Below, in pieces: positions 44,065 to 53,092 of a DNA stretch of 64,000 nucleotides. Each line of letters begins with the position of its first letter. The stretch's first letter is position 1. Source of the DNA: JALZKA01 sp963786495 (GTDB lineage: Bacteria > Actinomycetota > Thermoleophilia > Solirubrobacterales > 70-9); the NCBI GenBank assembly GCA_963786495.1, contig CAWAZL010000010.1, forward strand, positions 1 through 64,000. Reading direction: 5' to 3'. A program made the position numbers and the translations under genes. The notes beneath the pieces are model-generated. The model did no database searches. It saw only the letters and a list, made by a program, of their open reading frames with translations, and had not been told where the DNA came from.

Positions 44065-45871
44065 TCGCTCGGTTCTTCCTGCGACGACGATGTCCTCGGG
44101 GTCGGCGGTTGGGGCTTCGGTTTCGGCCGCCTCTTCGGACAAGCCCACGTCGTTGCCCGGGTCGGGGACCCCGACCTCGGGGGGTGCGGTGGGCTCGAGG
44201 GGCTCGGGCGGGACGAAGGTCGCCTGGCGCTCGCGGATCGCGTCGCGGATATCGCGAAGCGGCTCGGCGGAGCGGACGTCGGGGACGGCGTCGAAGTTGT
44301 GTGGCGGGCGGGGGCGAGAGGGCGAACCACTCGAGCGTCGTGCCCTGCCACGGGTCGTGCCCGACGGCCCTGCCGCCGCTATAGGAGCGGACGAGGTTCA
44401 CCAGCTCCAGGAATATTCCGATGAAGAGGAAGAAGGAGGCGATCGAAGCGATCAGGTTGAGCGTCGAGACGCCGTCGCCATCGAGGTAGCGGAAGACGTC
44501 GACCGGCTGGCCCGCGAGCCCGGCGAAGAACATGGCGAGGCCGTAGACGGAGGCGCTGACGAAGATCAGCGCGGCGGCGGCCTTCGCCGGCCCCTCATGG
44601 ACAGCGCGGCCGGTGACCTTTGGGAGCCAGTAGTGGAGCGCCGCGAACATCGTGAGCACGAAGCCCGTGATGACCAGGATCGTGTCCTGTTGTGCGGCGA
44701 CGGTGTTCTCGAGCAGAAGCCCCACGCTGACGACCGAGGTCGCGAGCTCGCCACCGAGGCCGATCACCATCGTGATGGCGCCCGTGATGGCGAGGACCAA
44801 CGGAGCGCGGGTCGAAACGGCTCCGTCCCACATCGTCAGCGTCCAGATGACGTAGATGAGACCGATGGGGACGAGCAGCAGGACCGCGACGAGCATCGTG
44901 AAGAAGGCGAAGCCCTCCGCCAGCGGGCTGGCGTAGAGGTTCTGCATCCAAGCGAGCGTTCCCAGGACGCCGACGGCGACCAGGGACCCGGTCACGGCCG
45001 AGTGGCTGAAGAGCGGCTTGCGCGAGAGGGTGGGGATGATCTCCGAGATCACTGCCAGCGCGGTCACGACCATGACGGTGTGGATGCCGGTGAAGTAGAG
45101 CCAGCTGAGGTGGGTGAACAGCATCGGCTCGCCACCCAGGCCGGCGTCGAAGAAGACGCCGTCGTACTGGCGATCGACCGCCAGCATCACGAGCGCCGCC
45201 ACCATGGCCGCTCCCGTGATCAACAGGACGTATGCGACGACGCGGGCGGCCCACGCAAGCACCGGCGCGCGGCGCCATGCCATCCCCGGCGCGCGCATGT
45301 TCTTGAGCGTCGCGATCATGTTGATCGACCAGCAGATGAAGCCGAGCGTGGCCAGGCCGACTCCGCCGATCCAGGCATCCACGCCACCGGACGGCGAGAA
45401 GACGTCGTCGGACATCGGCGGCAGCGGAGAGAGCCCGTTCTCGGGCGCGAGATAGAGGAAGCTGACGAAGAAGACGAGCGCGCCGGCCGCGTACAGCCAG
45501 TAGGCGAGCTGGTTGAGGCGGGGGAGCGCGACGCTGCGGGCGCCGATCTGGAGCGGGACGATGTAGCCCAGGAGGCCACAGATGAACGGCACGGCGAAGA
45601 GCACCGTGATCGAGACCATCGCGGTGGTCGACATCTGGCTGAAGATGTCCGGCCGGAGGATCGTCGAGTCGGGCACGATCAGCTGGACCCGCGTCAGCGC
45701 AAAGGTGAGAGCCGCGATGGCGAGGAAGCTGAGCGAGGTGCCCATGAAGAGCTTGGCGACGACCTTGTGATCGGCGCTCGTCGCGGCCGTGGTCCAACCC
45801 TCGCGCCACGATGGGATCTCGCGCGTTACGACCTCGGGGCGGCGGTCGGCGATGGTGGGGGGCGGCGTCAT
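44056..45871 (-). CDS. Cytochrome oxidase subunit I homologue lacking all haem and CuB ligands
   Basis: About 605 residues. The fold is clearly haem-copper oxidase subunit I: about 12 helices, VPLQIGARSVALPRLNQLAYWL, NMRAPGMAWRRAPVLAWA, ISEIIPTLSRKPLFS and YWLPKVTGR. But aligned with ctaD of this window the ligands are replaced: His152 by Ala84 (STTAMVS), His328 by Thr261 (YFTGIHT), Tyr332 by Thr265, His377/378 by Gln310/Asn311 (WMQNLY), and His464/466 by Gln395/Thr397 (QQDTILV). The frame is open through all these sites. Only near 44320 does it shift (PPPAT/HNFDAVPDVRSAEPLRDIRD), and the tail stops within a repeat. It overlaps the subunit II homologue upstream. It cannot reduce oxygen by the known mechanism. 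Confidence 0.85.
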
Positions 45872-46713
45872 TCGCTCTCCTCCGTGGAGGTCTCTTCCGA
45901 ACCCGTGGCATCAACCTCGGCCTCTGCTTCCTCGCGAACGGCGGCCTGGCCTTCCTGGAGCTCAGCGTTCTTCGTCTCGATGAAGTCGGCGTACTCGTCG
46001 GCCGAGACGACCCTCACGGCCGCGCGCATGACCGGGTAGCCGGCAGCTCCGGAAAACACGGTCGAGCGGCCGGGGTAGAGGCCTTCCTCGTCGGCGATGA
46101 ACGACAGCTCCTGGGTCTCGCCGGGCACCGCCCAGACCTGCGGGCCAAGCGCGGGGACGAACCAAGAGTGGATGACATCGGTGGACCGGATGTTCAGGGT
46201 CACCAGCGTGTCGACGGGCACAACGAGCTCGCTGTAGCTGAAGATGGTGGAGATTCCCTCCGAGAAGCTGCCCTCTGCCTGCTCGGGATAGCCGAAGCGC
46301 CACAGCCACTGCTGCGCGACGGCCTCGATCTCCATCTCCTCGACGCCGTCCTGGGCGGTCGCGTCCCTGACGCCGTTTGAGACGACGACGCCGAAGACGA
46401 AGATGGCGATGGCGAGGGCCGTGAGGACGGCGCCGACCTTGGCGATGAAGCCGCGGCCGGCGGTCAGATGCCGCGGCTGCTCGGATGTTCCGTCGCTGCG
46501 GAAGCGCCGCACCGCGACCAGGAGGCCGCCGATCAACGCGAGGCTAAGCAGGATGGCGACGACCAGCATCACCCAGTAGCCGGTGCGCATGTCTTCGGCG
46601 TTTGGCGAGTGCGCGGCGTCGGGCGCGATGGCCGCGTTTGCGGGTTGCGCGAGCGCCAGCGCGAGGAGCGCTGCGAGAGCGAAAACGAGGCGACCGGGGC
46701 TAGGCATCGTCAC
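45868..46713 (-). CDS. Cytochrome oxidase subunit II homologue with a degenerate CuA site
   Basis: 281 residues. A signal peptide (LVFALAALLALALAQPANA) is followed by two helices (YWVMLVVAILLSLALIGGLLVAV, VGAVLTALAIAIFVFGVVVS) and the cupredoxin domain (EIEAVAQQWLWRFGYPEQ, the conserved aromatic electron-entry region). The first CuA His survives in DVIHSWFVP. The CxxxC...H...M loop reads STVFSGAAGYPVM: both Cys are Ser, the His is lost and only Met remains. A Glu-rich tail follows. ATGA overlap with the subunit I homologue shows the two are made together. Confidence 0.88.
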   Translation of the reverse strand: MTMPSPGRLVFALAALLALALAQPANAAIAPDAAHSPNAEDMRTGYWVMLVVAILLSLALIGGLLVAVRRFRSDGTSEQPRHLTAGRGFIAKVGAVLTALAIAIFVFGVVVSNGVRDATAQDGVEEMEIEAVAQQWLWRFGYPEQAEGSFSEGISTIFSYSELVVPVDTLVTLNIRSTDVIHSWFVPALGPQVWAVPGETQELSFIADEEGLYPGRSTVFSGAAGYPVMRAAVRVVSADEYADFIETKNAELQEGQAAVREEAEAEVDATGSEETSTEESE

Positions 46714-46798
46714 GAGCGCCGCATTCTAATCCGAAGGGGCGGCGCTGCTGCACCTTCGGGCCCGAAAGGCCCCTGAAGCTTCTTATACTCGCGCCCTC

Positions 46799-47770
46799 TT
46801 GCCCCGCTTTTCGCGTCCATCCAGCCGCCCCAGCCCGGCCCTTCGGAGCGCTGTCCGGGGCGGCGCCGCGCTAGCGATCGCCGCCGCGATCGTCGTCCCA
46901 CCCCTTCGCAAGCGCCTCAGGATGCCGCCGGCGGCGACGCTCGCCGTCTCGGTTGCGGGGCCCACGGCGATCGCTGTCTTGTGGCCACGCAGCCGCGCGC
47001 GGGACGTCGCCATGTACGCGCTCCAGATGTGGGGATTCGTGATGGCGCACGAGCTCCCCTACGACGATCCCGAGGCGCTCCGGCGCCGTCTCAAGATCGA
47101 CTATCCGATCCGCGCCGACCGCCTGCTCGGCGGCGGCGAGCTGCCGAACATCCGCCTCCAGCGGGCGCTCGCCAATCCGGCGGAGCCGAACGCGCTCGAC
47201 CGCGTCCTTACCGTCGCTCACTGGGCATGGTTCTTCGTCCCGCACGTGACCGTCGCCTACATCCTCGTCCGCGACGACGACCAGCCCGAGGGAGAGTTGC
47301 GCTTCCCGCGTGCAGCCCGCCAGATGTCTGCGACATACGACCTCGGTGCCGCCGCCTATTGGGCGCTGCCCACCGCGCCGCCGTGGTGGGCGGCCGAGAA
47401 CGGGTATCTGTCGGAGCCGATCCGGCGCCTGATGATCGATGTGGGGGAGAGTGTCTGGGGCCGCGCCTGGCCGAAGCTCTACGACTCGTTCAACGGAAAC
47501 CCGTGGGCGGCGTTCCCCTCGCTCCACTTCGCATCGTCCCTGATGGGCGCGCTCCTTCTCCGCGAGACCGGGCCCAAGGCGGGAGCGGTCGGCGCCGCGT
47601 ATGCGGGGATCCTGGGCTTCGCCCTCGTCTACCTGGGCGAGCATTACGTCACCGACCTCATCGCGGGCGCAGCGCTGGTCGCCGCGGTCCGGGTTGGGGA
47701 CCCGGTTGCCGAGCCGGTTATGGACGAAGTCCGCTCCGCGCTCTTCCGTTTGCAGCAGATCGCCGACTGA
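46799..47770 (+). CDS. PAP2-superfamily membrane phosphatase/phosphotransferase
   Basis: 323 residues from TTG at 46799. Several helices surround the motifs WAWFFVPHVTVAYILV, AAFPSLHFASSLMGALLL and YLGEHYVTDLIAGAALVAA. Ser-Leu-His and Glu-His-Tyr-x-x-Asp correspond to the C2 and C3 motifs of the PAP2 fold in the branch related to inositol-phosphoceramide/AUR1-like enzymes. It probably acts on a lipid phosphate or phospholipid headgroup. It is divergent from the degenerate oxidase operon (85-base gap). Confidence 0.78.
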   Translation: MPRFSRPSSRPSPALRSAVRGGAALAIAAAIVVPPLRKRLRMPPAATLAVSVAGPTAIAVLWPRSRARDVAMYALQMWGFVMAHELPYDDPEALRRRLKIDYPIRADRLLGGGELPNIRLQRALANPAEPNALDRVLTVAHWAWFFVPHVTVAYILVRDDDQPEGELRFPRAARQMSATYDLGAAAYWALPTAPPWWAAENGYLSEPIRRLMIDVGESVWGRAWPKLYDSFNGNPWAAFPSLHFASSLMGALLLRETGPKAGAVGAAYAGILGFALVYLGEHYVTDLIAGAALVAAVRVGDPVAEPVMDEVRSALFRLQQIAD

Positions 47771-47810
47771 GGGCAGCCAAACCGCTCGCGCCGCCACCGT
47801 CCGTGTAAAT

Positions 47811-49049
47811 ATGAGGCTCGGGATGTCTGAGCGCACCGAGACCAATGGGGGGCTCGGCTCTACCTCACGAGACGAGCCGATCGCCAGCGACGCCGACGAT
47901 GAGGACGACGAAGAGCCCAGGTTCTTCCAGGACCCGAAGTCGATCGCGATCACGATCGGGTCGGTCATCGTCCTCATCGCGGCGATCTACTTTCTCTTCC
48001 CTGCGATCGTCGGCGTCGAAGACGGCCTCGCGAAGCTCGACGATGGCGACCCGGTCTGGATCGGCATCGCGGTGGCGTTCTGCGTCGCCATGTTCCTGGC
48101 GCAGATCGCGATGTTCAAAGGCGTCGTCGGCGGCGACGTCCTTCAGCTGACCTGGCCCGAGAGCTATCAGATCAACATGGCGAGCCTTGCCGCGTCCCGC
48201 CTGTTCTCGGCCGGAGGCGCAGGCGGGATCATCCTCACCTACTGGGCGCTTCGAAAGGCGGGCATGCCGCGCCAGCAGTCCGCGGCCAGGATGGTCGCGT
48301 TCCTGATCCTCATGTACACCGTCTACCTCCTCGCGCTGATCTTGGGAGGGATCCTGCTTCGAACGGGTGTCCTCGCCGGCGCCAATCCCCCGGGCCTCAC
48401 GATCGTCCCGGCGGCGATCGCGGGCGGAATCCTCGCCCTGCTCCTACTGGCCGCGTTCGTCCCCGGCGACCTCCAGCGCCGACTGGCTCGCTCCAGCTCG
48501 GATACCTGGTACGGGCGTCTGTCGGTCCGACTGGCGACCGTCCCGGCGACCGTCTCCACGTCGGCACGGATGGCCATCGAGATCATCAAGACGCCTGGCC
48601 GCGGCTGGCTCGCGATCGCGGGTGCGATCGGGTTCTGGGCCGCCAACATCGCGATCATGTGGGCGAGCTTCGAGGCCTTCGGTCTGGACGTTTCCGGCGC
48701 GGTCGTCGTACAGGGCTTCTTCGTCGGGATGGCCGCGAACCTGATCCCCGGGGCGCCCGGCGGGGTGGGCGCGGTGGACGCAGGGATGATCGGCACCTAC
48801 GTCCTCTTCGGGCTCGACGGCTCGACGGTTTTCGCTGCCGTCCTCATGTACCGCTTCATCGCCTTCTGGCTGCCGCTCCCGCCAGGGATCGTCGCCTTTT
48901 TCCAGCTTCGGCGCACGATCAAGCGCTGGGAGGACGGGGAGTGCCCGAATGATCGCACCGACGGGATGAGCGGCCTGCCGCAGGAGCGTGAGCTCCTGGC
49001 CGCGGGCGCTGCCGCGGCCAATACTTCAAAAAGTGAAGTATCATCATGA
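47811..49049 (+). CDS. Lysylphosphatidylglycerol-synthase TM-region / YbhN-like flippase-domain protein
   Basis: 412 residues from ATG at 47811 (47823 also possible). A very acidic start (ASDADDEDDEEPRFF) precedes about eight helices. The family signature is in SLAASRLFSAGGAGGIILTYWALRKAG and GFFVGMAANLIPGAPGGVGAVDAGMIG. It matches the UPF0104/AglD-type domain that moves or modifies membrane lipids; no lysyl-transferase domain is attached. Its last codons contain an inverted repeat just before trxB. Confidence 0.8.
   Translation: MRLGMSERTETNGGLGSTSRDEPIASDADDEDDEEPRFFQDPKSIAITIGSVIVLIAAIYFLFPAIVGVEDGLAKLDDGDPVWIGIAVAFCVAMFLAQIAMFKGVVGGDVLQLTWPESYQINMASLAASRLFSAGGAGGIILTYWALRKAGMPRQQSAARMVAFLILMYTVYLLALILGGILLRTGVLAGANPPGLTIVPAAIAGGILALLLLAAFVPGDLQRRLARSSSDTWYGRLSVRLATVPATVSTSARMAIEIIKTPGRGWLAIAGAIGFWAANIAIMWASFEAFGLDVSGAVVVQGFFVGMAANLIPGAPGGVGAVDAGMIGTYVLFGLDGSTVFAAVLMYRFIAFWLPLPPGIVAFFQLRRTIKRWEDGECPNDRTDGMSGLPQERELLAAGAAAANTSKSEVSS
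49021..49041. promoter_or_regulatory. Perfect inverted repeat upstream of trxB, candidate operator
   Basis: ATACTTC-AAAAAGT-GAAGTAT: 7-base arms, 7-base AT-rich centre. It is strikingly AT-rich for this genome and lies 30 bases before the trxB ATG, overlapping the 3' end of the upstream gene. The size suits a dimeric winged-helix repressor. No T run follows, so a terminator is less likely. AGGAGA at 49060 is the trxB ribosome site. Confidence 0.5.
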
Positions 49050-49070
49050 GTAAGACATGAGGAGAACGAG

Positions 49071-50081
49071 ATGAGCGACGAGAGCACCGAAAAGAAAGTC
49101 GAGAACGTGATCATCCTGGGCGGCGGGCCGGCCGGCTACACGGCCGCTCTCTACGCCTCCCGCGCCAACCTCGAGCCGCTCGTGATCGAGGGCTTCCAGT
49201 GGGGTGGCCAGCTACAGAACACAACCGACGTCGAGAACTACCCCGGCTACCCCGACGGGATCATGGGCCCGGAAATGATGAACCAGTTCCGCGCCCAGGC
49301 CGAGCGCTTCGGCACGCGGTTCATAACCGATGATGCCGACCGCGTCGAGCTCTCGGACGGCGGCCTTCAGAGGGTCTTTCTTGGCGATGAGGAGCACGTC
49401 GGCAAGACGATCGTGCTGGCGATGGGCGCCGAGCCGCGGCGCCTCAGCCTGCCGGGCGAAATGGAGCTGTCCGGCCGCGGCGTCTCCACCTGCGGCGTCT
49501 GCGACGGCGCCTTCTTCAAGGGCGAGGAGGTCATCGTCATCGGCGGTGGCGACTCGGCCATGGAGGACGCGATGTTCATCGCCAAGTACGCGTCGAAGCT
49601 CACGATCGTCCACCGCCGCGACGAGTTCCGCGCCTCGAAGATCATGTTCGACCGCGCGCGCGAAACGGACAACATCGAGCTGAAGACCCCGTACATCCCC
49701 GAGGAGTTCATCGCGGGCGACGACGGGAAGCTCCGCGCGGTGCGCCTCCGCCACGCCGACACGGGTGAGACCGAGGAGATGGCGGTCGGCGGCGCTTTCG
49801 TCGCCATCGGCCACATCCCGCGCTCCGAGCTCGTGGCCGAGCAGGTCGCGACCGATGAGGACGGCTACGTCCGCACCGACGCCAAGTCGACCCGCACGGA
49901 CCTCGCAGGCGTCTTCGCCATCGGCGACCTCGTCGACCACACCTATCGCCAGGCGGTAACCGCCGCGGGCACCGGCTGCATGGGCGCCCTCGACGCCGAG
50001 TGGTACCTGCGCGACACGCCGCCCAACCCGGAGGCCCACTGGGGCTCCGACCCGGGCGAGGTGGCCGAAGCTACGGCGTAG
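49071..50081 (+). CDS. trxB: Thioredoxin-disulfide reductase
   Basis: 336 residues. FAD motif ILGGGPAGYTAALYASRANL, NADPH motif VIVIGGGDSAMEDAMFIAKYASKLTIVHRRDEFRAS, and FAIGDLVDHTYRQAVTAAGTGCMGALDAEWYL are intact. The redox motif is CGVC in GVSTCGVCDGAFF, where CATC is usual, so the middle residues are altered but both Cys are kept. It reduces thioredoxin with NADPH. A good ribosome site (GGAGAACGAG) precedes the ATG, and an inverted repeat lies upstream. Confidence 0.95.
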   Translation: MSDESTEKKVENVIILGGGPAGYTAALYASRANLEPLVIEGFQWGGQLQNTTDVENYPGYPDGIMGPEMMNQFRAQAERFGTRFITDDADRVELSDGGLQRVFLGDEEHVGKTIVLAMGAEPRRLSLPGEMELSGRGVSTCGVCDGAFFKGEEVIVIGGGDSAMEDAMFIAKYASKLTIVHRRDEFRASKIMFDRARETDNIELKTPYIPEEFIAGDDGKLRAVRLRHADTGETEEMAVGGAFVAIGHIPRSELVAEQVATDEDGYVRTDAKSTRTDLAGVFAIGDLVDHTYRQAVTAAGTGCMGALDAEWYLRDTPPNPEAHWGSDPGEVAEATA

Positions 50082-50923
50082 GCGGCGGCGCGCAGGGCTC
50101 GTCCACGATGGGAACCTGCTTGCCGAAGTCCGTCGCGTTCTTCTGGTTCACGCGGATCTGAACGGTCTGGATGTTGTTGTCCTCGCCGCCTGTTGCGACC
50201 TCTCGAAGTCGGTCGGCGGGGTCGGTGCGGGCGACCAGGCAGTAGCGGCCCGGGATGCGCGTCTGAGACGTCGAACTCCTGGCCCTGCGTGCTCGAGCCG
50301 TAGATGTCGGCCCAGCCCACCGAGATGCCATGGATGCCGAGTCCTCCTGGCAGTTCGCGAAGCCATAGAAAGGCTGCTCGGGCGCCCCGGGCAGGTCGGA
50401 TGCGGGTTCAGGATGTCCACGACGCAGAACGAGACTTTGTCCGAGGTTTCCTTGAGCACGCCGGACTTGACGCGGTAGAGCTCGTACTGAGCGAAGTCCT
50501 CGAAGTGGTAGTGGTTGTGATATGCTCGTGGAAGATCATGCAGCCGACAGGATCGAGCATCGTTTCGGTGTCCACGTCGCGCTGGAAACGTCCCGCTGGC
50601 GTTCGAGTCCTGGAAGATCGCCTGGTAGGCGACGCTATGCCCGATCGCCCGCGTCGTCGCAGGTCTCGTCTCGAGGTCGGGATAGATCTCGAGCGGGCCG
50701 TCGCCCATGTTCGAGGTCGTGTGCGAGAAGCGCAGGAAGGTCTTCTTGCTGCTCGGTGAGCCTTGGAGGACGATGTCGTCGGGCGGCTCGACGACCAGGT
50801 CGGGCAGGAGTTCTCGCCGGAACTCGAGCCGGCCGTAGCCGAAGAGGACGTGACAAGCAGCCACGCGCCGAGCGCGCAGAACAGCGCGACGAACGCCGCG
50901 GCCACGAGTCGCGTCATCGCCAT
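50071..50923 (-). CDS. Lysyl-oxidase-like copper protein, exported, multiply frameshifted
   Basis: About 280 residues after repair. A signal peptide (LVAAAFVALFCALGAWLLV) is followed by PDLVVEPPDDIVLQGS and LRFSHTTSNMGDGPLEI, the usual start of bacterial lysyl-oxidase domains. The copper motif HxHxH is present as HNHYHFEDFAQYELY. Later pieces are VSFCVVDILNPHPTCPG, GWADIYGSSTQGQEFDVSD and GRYCLVARTDPADRLREV. At least four frame shifts are required, in contrast to the clean trxB gene beside it, so this may be a decaying gene. It overlaps the trxB end by 11 bases. Confidence 0.7.
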
Positions 50924-51006
50924 CACGCCCGAAGTCTCCCCGCCTTCCATGCCTAGCCAGAGTATCACCGCCTGAGGCCGATTCAGGGCCCCACTAGCCT
51001 CGCCCG

Positions 51007-51888
51007 ATGGACCGGCGCTCTTGGATCCTCATCTTCATCGTCGGCGCGATCTGGGGCGCCAGCTTCCTCTTCATCGAGATCGGAATCCGCGATATGAGCC
51101 CGTCGGTGGTCGCGTGGGCGCGGGTCGCTCTGGGTGCCGCCTTCCTGGTGCCGTTTGCCTGGTACCGGGGCGTGCTTCGCGTCCCCGGGGCAGGCGTCGG
51201 GCTCGTCGTGTTCCTGGCGGCGACCCAGGTGGCGGTGCCATTCGTCCTCATCGGCGAGGGCCAAAAGGACATCACCTCATCGCTCTCGGGGATCCTGGTC
51301 GCCTCGACGCCGCTCTGGACCGCGCTGCTCGCGATCAAGCTCGACCCCAACGAGCGCTCGGAGGGCATCCAGCTGTGGGGCGTCCTGGCCGGGTTGCTCG
51401 GCGTCGGCCTTCTGCTCGGTGTCGATTTGCGCGGGGCGTCCGCAGAGATCATCGGCGGCACCCTGGTCCTGCTCGCCAGCCTGGGCTACGCAATCGGCGG
51501 CCTGGTGACGAAGCTCAAGCTGCCCGGCGCGGCGGGAGCGGGCGTGGCTGCGTGGATCACGCTCGCTGCGACGATCCTGCTGACGCCCTTCGCGATCGCC
51601 GACATGCCATCGGAAACACCCGGCCTGGGGCCGACCGCCGCGGTGGTGGCGCTCGGCATCGTCGGCACCGGCGTGGCGTTCGCGATCTTCTTCGAGCTGA
51701 TGACGACTATCGGCCCTGCCCGGACGTTCACGGTCACCTATCTGTCGCCGGGATTTGCCGTTGTGTACGGCGCGATTCTCCTTGACGAGCCGATCGGCGT
51801 GGCGACGATCGCAGGGCTCGCGCTGATCCTGCTCGGCTCGTACCTAGCGGCGGGCTACACCAAATCCCGTAGCGATTCCGCGACCTGA
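51007..51888 (+). CDS. EamA/DMT-family transporter
   Basis: 293 residues and ten helices in two EamA repeats (WILIFIVGAIWGASFLFIEIG ... and GTLVLLASLGYAIGGLVTKL ... AVVYGAILLDEPIGVATIAGLALILLGSYLAA). The opening IWGASFLFIEIGI and the late LSPGFAVVYGAILLDEPI are typical of drug/metabolite exporters. Substrate unknown. Its 3' end overlaps the converging hydroxyacyl-CoA dehydrogenase gene by 34 bases. Confidence 0.88.
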   Translation: MDRRSWILIFIVGAIWGASFLFIEIGIRDMSPSVVAWARVALGAAFLVPFAWYRGVLRVPGAGVGLVVFLAATQVAVPFVLIGEGQKDITSSLSGILVASTPLWTALLAIKLDPNERSEGIQLWGVLAGLLGVGLLLGVDLRGASAEIIGGTLVLLASLGYAIGGLVTKLKLPGAAGAGVAAWITLAATILLTPFAIADMPSETPGLGPTAAVVALGIVGTGVAFAIFFELMTTIGPARTFTVTYLSPGFAVVYGAILLDEPIGVATIAGLALILLGSYLAAGYTKSRSDSAT

Positions 51889-53012
51889 TAGCGCTCGGAT
51901 TCCGGTGCGCTCCCGGCGCGCTCGGCCAGTGTCTCCAGCGTCGCAACGATGCGGCCGGCGCCCAGCTCGTCGCGCCATTCGAAGGGACCGCGCGGATGGT
52001 TGAGCCCCAGCTTCATCGCCGTGTCGACGTCGCCCTCTGAGGCGACTCCCTCCTCGACTGCGAAGCTCGCCTCGTTCACGAGGCAGCTGACGACGCGCTC
52101 GAAGATGGCCCGGTCGATCGTCTCGCCGGTCTTCCGCTCGGGCACGTCGACCTTGCGCCCCCGCTCGTACTCGTAAAAGCCGCGCCCGGCCTTTCGGCCG
52201 AGGCGCCCGTCGGCCACCATCTTCTCCTGGATGGGATGCGGCTCCCAGCGCGCTACCTCGCGCTGGGCGTAAAACGACTGCGCCACCTTGAGGTTCACGT
52301 CCACGCCGATCAGGTCCATGAGCTCGAACGGGCCCATCCGGTAGCCGCCGAGCTCACGGAAGGCCCGGTCGATGTCGGCGTGGCCGGCAATGCGCTCGCC
52401 CAGGATGCGCAGCGACTCGAGTGAGAAGGGGCGGTTGCACCGGTTGACGATGAACCCCGGCGCGTCCGCCGCGCGCACGGGCTCGCGGTTCATCGCGCGC
52501 GCGACGTCCGTGGCTGCTTCCAGCGTCGCCTCGGCGGTGCGCTCTCCCGCCACGATCTCGACCAGGCGCATCAGCGGCGGCGGGTTGAAGAAGTGCATGC
52601 CGCACACCCGCTCGGGGGCGGGGACCTCGGCGGCGATGTCCGACACGGGGATCGACGACGTGTTCGTCGCGAGGATCGCCTCCGGGCCGCACGTCCGGGC
52701 GAGGTCTGCGAAGAGCTTTCGCTTGAGGTCTAAGTCCTCGGGCGCAGCCTCGATCACGAGGCCGCAGCCGTCGAGCCCCTCGAGCGCTGTGTCCGTCTCG
52801 AGGCCCGCGGAGGCGTGAGCCGCGTCGCCCGGGCTCCAAAGCCCCTTGCCGGCGCCCTTGGCCAAGGCAGCCTGGAGGCGGTCAGCGCCAGAGGCGAGCG
52901 CATTCGGGTCGGGGTCATGAAGGACGACCTCGAAGCCACCGAGGCACCCGAGCTGAGCGATCCCGGCGCCCATCGTCCCGGCACCGACCACGCCGAGCCG
53001 CTCAACACTCAC
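51855..53012 (-). CDS. 3-hydroxyacyl-CoA dehydrogenase
   Basis: 385 residues. NAD motif LGVVGAGTMGAGIAQLG; catalytic region TNTSSIPVSDIA and GMHFFNPPPLMRLVEIV with the catalytic His; the C-terminal dimer domain APGFIVNRCNRPF. A second C-terminal 3HCDH repeat (VNEASFAVEEGVASEGDVDTAMKLGLNHPRGP) makes it longer than the 290-residue single-domain form. It oxidises 3-hydroxyacyl-CoA in beta-oxidation. Two palindromic repeats separate it from the enoyl-CoA hydratase gene upstream in the same direction. Confidence 0.93.
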   Translation of the reverse strand: MSVERLGVVGAGTMGAGIAQLGCLGGFEVVLHDPDPNALASGADRLQAALAKGAGKGLWSPGDAAHASAGLETDTALEGLDGCGLVIEAAPEDLDLKRKLFADLARTCGPEAILATNTSSIPVSDIAAEVPAPERVCGMHFFNPPPLMRLVEIVAGERTAEATLEAATDVARAMNREPVRAADAPGFIVNRCNRPFSLESLRILGERIAGHADIDRAFRELGGYRMGPFELMDLIGVDVNLKVAQSFYAQREVARWEPHPIQEKMVADGRLGRKAGRGFYEYERGRKVDVPERKTGETIDRAIFERVVSCLVNEASFAVEEGVASEGDVDTAMKLGLNHPRGPFEWRDELGAGRIVATLETLAERAGSAPESERYQVAESLRDLV

Positions 53013-53023
53013 GGCGGCCTCCC

Positions 53024-53091
53024 GGAGGGGTCAGACCCCTCATGAACCGCTCACAATCGCATCGACGCTGAGTGCAGCGGGGTCAGACCCC
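53024..53091. repeat. Paired GGGGTC-A-GACCCC palindromes, composite element (second copy)
   Basis: Palindromes at 53026-53040 and 53079-53091. The first is followed by CATGAACCGCTCACAATC, matching 16 of 18 bases after the palindrome at 22234-22248. The spacing of the pair (53 bases) is close to that at 22 kb (58 bases). It lies between two beta-oxidation genes. Confidence 0.88.
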
Positions 53092-53092
53092 A

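Noticed and set aside
44056..45871. The metal-less subunit I homologue considered as a plain pseudogene
   Set aside because: Its frame is open across all twelve helices, non-ligand motifs are conserved, and the partner subunit II shows matching ligand loss. The single shift near the C-terminus is like those in essential genes of this window.
44090..46039. Plus-strand open frame of about 650 codons opposite the degenerate oxidase pair
   Set aside because: Its translation is a low-complexity mix of Arg, Glu, Asp, His and Gly typical of the reverse of membrane-protein codons. The minus strand has matching oxidase motifs throughout.
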